A stretch of DNA of 64,000 nucleotides from Metellina segmentata (Eukaryota; Arthropoda; Arachnida; Araneae; Tetragnathidae), in NCBI GenBank assembly GCA_947359465.1, contig OX375876.1:82420359-82484358 (forward strand), written 5' to 3'. Below, piece after piece: positions 53,501 through 62,500 of the stretch. The position numbers were made by a program, and so were the translations under genes. Numbering within the stretch: position 1 is the stretch's first letter; each line of letters starts with the position of its first letter. Under the pieces are notes generated by a model, which saw only the letters and a program-made list of their open reading frames with translations, was not told where the DNA came from and searched no databases.

Positions 53501-56500
53501 CAGTAATAGTAATCCTGATTTAATGTCGTATGCAGATCCTGATGGTGAAGTTAGTTCTATTCTTTGTCGAGGTCTAGATCGAACTGCAAGCATGAGAGCT
53601 GCTGCTGCAATTCAGGAAAATGTACTATGTGCTATTTCTGTGACCCAATCTCGCAAAGTCCTGCATGAGGAAATAGCTTTACAGTGTGTAGTATCCAGTG
53701 GGCCATCTCGAGAACTCATGCTATCTAACTCCTGGTTTTTCTTTGATTTAATAATTCGAAGCATGATTGAGCATTTGGCAGCATCTAATCGCTTGGATAT
53801 GCCTCGTAAAATGAGATTTTGTGCTCAATTTTTTGATGATATTACTACTTTGGTGAGAACATTTTCTTTTTCTCTATCTTATCTATACTTTAATTTAGAA
53901 AATGTAGTAGTGACCTTCATAATTAATTATCTCTGATTCAATGCTTCAGGTAGAATGAATAGTGAAAATGATGATTAACTTTAATTTTTATTATGTACTC
54001 TACTTTTAAAATTATTTATTCAAGGTGACTACAGTGACATCAGAAATCATTAGCCGCTGCAATAAAGAAAGTGAAGAAAAATTCACCAAGAATCTCAATT
54101 CCAGTTTGGCCTTTTTTCTGTGTGATCTGTTTTCAGTAGTAGACCGTGGATATGTGTTTTGTCTTATAAAAGTTAGTTTGTTTAAATTTGTTGTTAGTTT
54201 TATAAGTTATATTAATGGTATAATTTTAACATTATCTGTTATAATAAATTATTTATATGCATTATTGATTCTTGTACTCTAAATGTTAAAATATTCTACT
54301 TTTAATTGCATTTAGTTTTCTTGCATTATGTTAATTATGTTGAAAATATATGTTTTTCTTAGTTAAGCATTGATAATTTTTAAATGCCTTAATATTACAA
54401 CAAAAAATTAATTTTTATTATAAAAGGATTCTGTAATATTTAGAATCATTTTTCTAGGCTTTCTGCAAACAGATGTCTGCAAAAATTTCAATGCTTCCTG
54501 ATAGCATATTTTTAATGTCTCTGAAGCTGGACTTCATGAGAATAGTATGCAGCCATGAGCATTTTGTAACCTTGAATTTGCCTTTTGGCACTCCAACATC
54601 CCCTTCACCTGCTACATCACCTTGCCCAAGTGTTGCTTCATCATCTTCACAGTGCTCTCTCCTTTCAACAGGAACTTTAGTGGAAAAAGGAAATTTCACA
54701 GAACTTTCTGTGGAATTTAGACAACAACACTTTTTGGTTGGATTGGTGCTATCAGATTTATGGACTGTTCTGTCAATGAAGTAATTTATTTTTAATTAAT
54801 AAGTTTTTACAGAAAAAATTTCACATTTAAGTGAATTGTTAAATTTTAGTGCTGTGTATCGATCTATTGGTCAAAAAGTAATTTGACTAGATGCACAGTT
54901 TTCCATTGAAGTATTTTTTCTGATTGTGTCCAGAGGAATCTATCTCTGTATATATAAAAGGATGTGTATGTATAACCACTATACAAATCTACACCGTTTG
55001 ACCAATTCACACCAAATTTGCTACTCTTACACTTTAGAACACTGTGGAAAACATTGGCTATTTCATTCCTGTCTTCAGACCAATCTGTAACCATGAAAAT
55101 TGGCTCACAAGTTGTCCTAAAAGTATCCCTCGAAGCCCCAATTTTAAAATATAAAGTTTGTTTTCCTGCAATAAATGGACATGGACAAGTAAACTCGTTC
55201 TACAGGGTTTGGGTATTTGAGTTAACATAGGAAAATGTTGCGGTCATATATGAAACCCGAGCAATGCCAGGTTATTCAGCTTGTTGCTAATAATTGTGTA
55301 TTAACCAGGGTCAGTATTTAATTCCACCTGCATTTTCAGTGAATTTACAATACAGTCAATGAAAGGAATTGAGTTAAACATTTATTTCATAGTTAGTGTC
55401 TCACAGGCATCCCACAGATGTTATATTCTAAAGATAGGTTACTAAGATACCTCAAAACCTCTTCATTGTAAATAGTACAATAACATGTTACATAGTTGTG
55501 ATGTGGTGTGTTACATAGGTGATACATCCAACCTTATACATCCGAAACTTGTTTGCTGATGATATTGCAAACCGTCTATATTGTATACTTGATGGAATTA
55601 TATAACAGTTGTAACCAGAAATAGAATTCTTGTGGTTCATTCTTTATGCTGTTACCTCCAATTCTGCACCACTGTGGTTTTTTTTATGACAATGAATCTG
55701 GATAACGGATAGATTTTGCAAGAATTACTGGCTACAAGTTTGACTCAATCTATACATAACTTTCAATTTTGGTATTGGAGTGGCTAAATTTCACTAGCTT
55801 TTATTTAATAATACCCATGATTGTGAGGTTTTTTTACAAATGGCAGTCCAATATTTGTATGTTTTGGCAATGAAATAATTCATATTTCCATTAATCTCAA
55901 TAATTCATATTCAAATTCACCTCACAGTTGATGCATTGCATCTTCTGCAAATCTATGACAGACGTATAGGTTATGCGTGTCTTATAAAACTGGTATTCAT
56001 CTGTTTGGGCATGTAAAAGCATTTTTATTCCTAACAATTATATTCTGATACCAAATAGTCATTTTCACTTCCTTGGAAAAGTCCTAGAAGTTTACTTGAT
56101 AGATCATTTTATGTTGGTGTAACATGGTTAATTCTAATCTGCAGAAAGTGGAATCATTGCTGCCTAATTGTACCCTGCAATTTATATAGTGCTATGACAA
56201 ATATCACTTAAGTGAGTCAGTTTCTTCATCAAATTGTGTACTTTTAATCTTTTTTGTTTAAAATGTGTCATTAAACTAAAATAATAAGTTATATTTTTTA
56301 TTAGCAATGCTATGCTTCATACAAAAGCAATTAATATGGTAAGAAATCTCTTAACCGTACATGAATGGGACCCTCGTCTTATGGAACCTGATCAAAGAGC
56401 TAGAGTTGCAAGCTTATATCTGCCTCTCATAGGCATTACTTTGGATGCTCTTCCATTGTTATGTGATTGGCAAAGTATCAATATGGGTAAGTAGAATTAC

Positions 56501-59500
56501 TACTACTTTTCTATGTTTGATGACATTTTATAATTGGATTTCATCTTCTAAGCAAAAAATCTTATAAATATTTATTTTTAAATTAAAAATTTTTTTACAC
56601 AAAATTAAAATGTAATTGTTTATTAATCTAGTTTTCAAAATAAACAGCATAACAGTGCAAGTTATTGAACATTTATTTTTTAAAGTCAACTAGCAGACCA
56701 GCACGGCATTGCCTGTGACAGTTCTTTTTATGTTCTTACTGATATTGAAAACATTAAAAAGAGAAAACAATAATTTTAAGAATGAGTCCTACCTCCACCT
56801 GACATGACACCTGAGGTATCAATCTGGTGTAACATTTTATGCAGATTTCATATCCGTTGATATTTTACTGTCGTTAACAATCACGAAGGTAGAAAACCTC
56901 AAATAGTCCTTTTTGTGTTCATTATGAATATCTTCGTCAAATGCAGCCAAATTCGTATTGCGAAAATATAAAAGTTACTACTGAAAAATTATTTATTTAA
57001 AGAAAATCACATTTAAGGTATCAGTATGGCGTAAATTTTCTGCAGATTTCTAATTCGTTGAAATTTTCACTCTATCTTTAACAATAGAGAAAATAGAAAC
57101 TTAGACTAAAAATTAAAAAAGAAACAAACTCCAGCTAAAATTTTTTATTTGTTTTGTTTTGCTTTGCTGGAATTGTTTGTGCTCAGGAAGTGAAAGGAAA
57201 AAAATTAATATAAAATTTGATCTCTTCACACTGTTGCCATTCTAAAAAAACAAATAATAAATACATGCCAATAAAGTAATTAAAAAATGTTCTAGATTAA
57301 ATTTTCAGATTCGGGCTTTACACAAAATGTGCATAAAATTAGGACTACCTGTATGCAGAATTTCATTACTGTAAGTTCTATAGATTCATCTGGCAACACA
57401 TACACGCACGCAGACATACAGATACTTCTTTATATAACAGTATAGATATCAAGCTTATTTTGACTGAAAATAATAAAAGCAAATCACAATATTTAACCTA
57501 CAAAAACTTGTTAAGTTAAGGATCTTTGTCACAGGTTTGTAAAGTAAAACTAACCCAAATTATATGCTATTCAAATTTTGGACCATTTTTACTTGTTTGG
57601 AATTAATTCCTTCCAAAAATTAGGTGCTGAAGTGTGATTTTTTTTATGCAATGCAAAAAATCAACAATTCACAAAAATCCAATTACAGATAGAATTTTCT
57701 GCATGTTTCATTAAAATCTATTGGCTCCATATACAACAATAAGATTAACAAAAAAAGCAGTCATACATTAGATGACTGCTTTCTTTATCTTATTGTTGTC
57801 ATCTCCATTTCTGAGTCAGATGTTGCTATGTGCATTTTACATAGCTTTGGCGATTGTGATTATTTTGTCATAGTAAAGCAGTTCTTCAGGATGTTAATTG
57901 ATGGTTTGAAGAGCAGCTAATTTTATAGGGCAGGTGAATATATGAGGAGTTGTGAGCTCAACATCCAAACTGTTGTTACAATGTCTATGTTTTAGTTTTC
58001 CATCACTGTTAATTTCATTGCTTTAAAATATTGTGTTCTCAGTCTGGATATTGTGTTGGTGTTTTTCTATCGGTTTCAATTTCACAAATTTGTTGCTTTA
58101 TTTAATTTTTTTGTAATGCAAGTTTGAATTTTGTAAAAAAATGACAAGGAAAAATGTAAATTTAAAAATTTACTGTGATTAAAATTTTAACTTCCTTAAT
58201 CTGAATTCTAAAAAATCTAGTATTGTACCAACATGCTTCAATTGTTCAATAAGGTACTGAGGAAAGTTGTGGACCTTGCATTTAAACCTTGAAACATATT
58301 ATTTACTTATATTATTACTTGTTATTTACTCATTATTACTTATTATTTACTCATATTATTACTTATTATTTATTTATATTATTACTTATTATTTACTTAT
58401 AATATTCACAGAAAATTCTGAATTATAAGAAATATTCTTTTGTTATATAGAATTTCTTAGTGGTTCACATATCTTAAATTAAATAATTAATTAAAACTAT
58501 TTCAGGTCATGAAACTGATAATGAACCCGATGGTCTTTTAAGCCATGAAATTGCTTCTGCAATATCCAGTTCAAGCATACCCAGCAAGAGTTCTTTAATT
58601 AAACCATATGAAGTATTTCAAGTATGCTTTTTTTCTTTTAACATAACTTCTATTTAAATTATTGATTTATGCATGGTAGTTCTAATTTTAGATGCTCTGA
58701 ACATTTCTTACAACATTATTTTTAACTAAACAAAAATCTCACACCCTTTTATTAGTGAACTCTTGTTAAAGGGAACCTTTTCTTTTACTTTCATATTCCA
58801 TCTCTGCGGACATTTGATTTAATGTAGTATTATGCATGTTTTTGAAACAAGTTGAACAGCTTGTTTGTTCATTAGCACTGACAAATGAGTTCATTTAACA
58901 GCAAGTGTCAATGTATACTTTGAAAGAGTTATGGTGAAAGATTGTTTTCAAAACGCTTGTATCCATTAACCAGTAAAAGAATTACAAGCAACTAGACATC
59001 TTATTCAACTTGCAGCTAGGGTTTGAAAATTATTGATTCTCGTTACTGGTAAATCATCAACTTAAAAAATATTGATTAGTTTTTATCAGTACACCTAATT
59101 CTGTTCTTTCACGATAGATATGTTCCTGAAGAATTCGCGTAAAAAGATTCTTGTATGAAAGACATTGTATCTATGGAAAAAAGGAAGATTAATTCTAAAA
59201 AATCAGTAAAAATTTAAAAAAACATATGAACATATTCATTTTAAGCTTATTATTTTATTTCAACAAAATACACATGTAATTTAAGAGTAAATTTACATTT
59301 GAAATGAAAAAATGTCTGTTTTACACATAACAAGATTTTATTCATTTTCACTTTCTAACAATCAACGGCGAATACGTTTGTGTATGACTGGAACTACTAG
59401 CTATCACTTAAAATGCTGAGGACAACATCTTCTTCCTCTATTAATGAATTTCTTTCTGATCTCTTCAGCAAAATCAGCACGGGTCACCTCTGGTACTGAT

Positions 59501-62500
59501 GTTTCCCCGGTTTTACGAACATATTCAGTTATTAAGTGTTGTGTTCGTGTTTTGGTTAGGGCATTATATAATTCTCTGTAAGAGACTGTCTTCAACATCA
59601 GTTCACATTGAAACTTCCCAGTGTGTTCCTCATTAAGGTCATGTTTAATAAACTGATTATCCAATTTTTTGGCCGGTTCCATAATTTCTTTTATTAAATC
59701 TACATGTAGAACAGTATCATTTTCTTCATTATCACTATGTTCTCTGGGATTAGTAGTCTCAAGGACAACCTCTAATATTTCATCTTCACTTAAGGCTTTG
59801 TCGACTAACAATTCATCAATATCTTTAAATGATAGGTCATCAAATCCTTCCCAACCAATTGTGTGTGCCATTGTAGTGATGTTGGGAATTTTGGTCATAT
59901 TAAGTACCAAATTCAATGAAAACGTTGATGATATATGATACCTAGTCGTACACATTGGTAAACGAAAGCATACATTTTGAAACGCATACACTAGCTGTTA
60001 TGCAATCTATTCATGTGTAATATGGAAATTATACTATTACACCACAAATATAAAATATGTTTTCTTAGAATTTAGGCAAAAAAATTGTTTGCAATTGGCT
60101 TGGCCCACTCCTGTTAAATCAAAATGACTTGCATAAAAAGAGAATGAAATATTTCTTTTAAATTAATGTTAAATCAAATTCGTGAAAAAAAAAGTCAATG
60201 CAAACACAGAATTAAGTGCATTTAGTTTACTTTTTCCCTAGCTGAAGGCAATGACTAGGGCTTAAATTGGGTTCTAATTTTTATGCTACAACTTTCAATA
60301 AAATGACTTCAAATAGTATCTCTTTCTCCCTAAATTATTTTTTAATTCTGGAATATGACTCCTTTTTTCCACATAAAAATGTAAGAAAAATTAAAAATAA
60401 AAAAACATTCCCTAGTATTTTCTTTTCGATGTTTATTATTTAATTTTAGACCTCAAGTCAAAAATTGCAATTCCAATTTGATTTTTTTTTTTTTTTGGCA
60501 TTCTGTCCCATACTGATATTTGCCACTACTCCTGTTGTATAAATTGATTCTTGAAGTATGATCTTAAAAATGTAAAGCATGTGAAGCTAAAATAATAATA
60601 AAATGTCTTAACTAAAAAACTAGTAATGATTGTTTTAGCGATAATTGTCATCAATCCCTAAAACCAGTACTCCCAATATTTATTACTTGTTTTCAATTTT
60701 ACTACCTAAAAATATTTACCTTAAATATAATGCTGAAACAAGTACAAGAAGTAAAAGCAATTGTCATCAAAAGACTTCAAAATGGATCAACAAATTTTCA
60801 ATACCTAAGCCATATACAATTGATAACTTCTAAATACTTGGCATTAAGCAATTTGCTGCTACATGACCTTTATTCACTTTAGTACAGAATCTGCTGATGA
60901 TGCTCAAGAGTGTATGGAATGGATACAGAAGGAAACCGTTTTAACAGTATCTTCTGTATTAGGGGAGACTGGGGAGATTTGATCCCAATTTGCAGTTTAA
61001 AATTTTTATCGTATTAAAATATTGTTATTTTTTGAATGTTTTGAATCACTATAAATTGCACAGTTGTATTCTTTGATATAACATTTATTTCATTTTCATA
61101 AATGAATTTTTAAATTTTATATAAATTTTTTTCAACAATGGGAGAAAAAAAATGCAGCATCCCAATTATGGGGACACTTGATCCCCCACAAGGGGAGACT
61201 TGATCTTTCACACAAACACATTTAGACAATTCAAAGCAAACAAAAATAGAATTTGCATTTTCATGTCAAATGAAACATTTGAAAAAGTACTACATTTATG
61301 ACAAATACAAAAGCCTAGATTATTTGTATTAAAAAAAAACTAGTGTATATTTTCAAAACGTGAAAAGTCAAACAATGTCAAAACTGTTACCGTTCTGAGT
61401 GTTTCACCCAACATAGGTTTTGACAACTTTTTAACACAGTCCTCTTTATCAACAATGCTTTTGTCGACTTTTTCAGGATATATAAACTGATTGGTGCCTG
61501 ATCCTTTTTTTTTCTCAAAAAATTCATTTCAAATTCTATAACAAAAATTTTTTTCTAGATTTTTTTCCAAAAAGGGATTTAATTTTCTTCCTCTGGAAAT
61601 TTTACAATTACAAAATCATTCTCATTGAAAGATACATCTTGGATGTCTTCATTTTCATCAGAAAATTCATAAAGTTATTCTGCTTCTGTTGAATTGTGAA
61701 CATTGTAATTGCTATCACATTCCAATGAATTGTCAACATATCGCACCCCGGCAAAAAAGTAACACAAGTAAAAAAATAAAATTTTGATGCTATGTCATTG
61801 AAAAATAATGTATGAGTTGTCCCAGCGTGTTATATTGCTATTCTATAGAATATAATAGAAGATATCACCATAAATACTTACCTAAAATTTAAAAGAAGTT
61901 TTTACTATTGAATATAAGTTTTATAGTATCCTTTAAGTTGATAGTTCTCAAATTCTGCAATTTTGAGCTGTGTCACTTTTCTTGTTGGGGTGCGATATTC
62001 TCCCCTTGGTAGCAAATACTTTTGGTGGCTTATGCACAATGGTAAAACCACTTTCATGAATGTTCCATACTTTTTATGGGTCTAGCTTTTCTTTAGTATA
62101 TATCAGTTCCAGATTTTCAAAAACATTAATGTTGTGTTTGTTGAAACTAATGACACAATTAAGGCTGATTGCCTCTGGTGTTCAAAGAAACAATGACTTA
62201 TTATGATTCATAACTCTCTGTACCATTCATACCCCGCACATCCTTCTTTTTTCCATGATTCGGGGATTTTTTTCTTATTTTACAGCATACTGGAATGCTA
62301 ACAGCATACTGGAATGCTAACTTCCTTAAATGCATAGGAGTAAGTCCGCGATGTAATTTATTTGATGTTTTCAAATATATGCATAAAACATCTTCTTTAA
62401 CAGAACGTTTTAATGTCATTACATTAATGCCAATTGCTTGACCCTTTATACTGCCACCATCTAATACAATCTTTACTGATGCCTGCATATCTTCCACATT

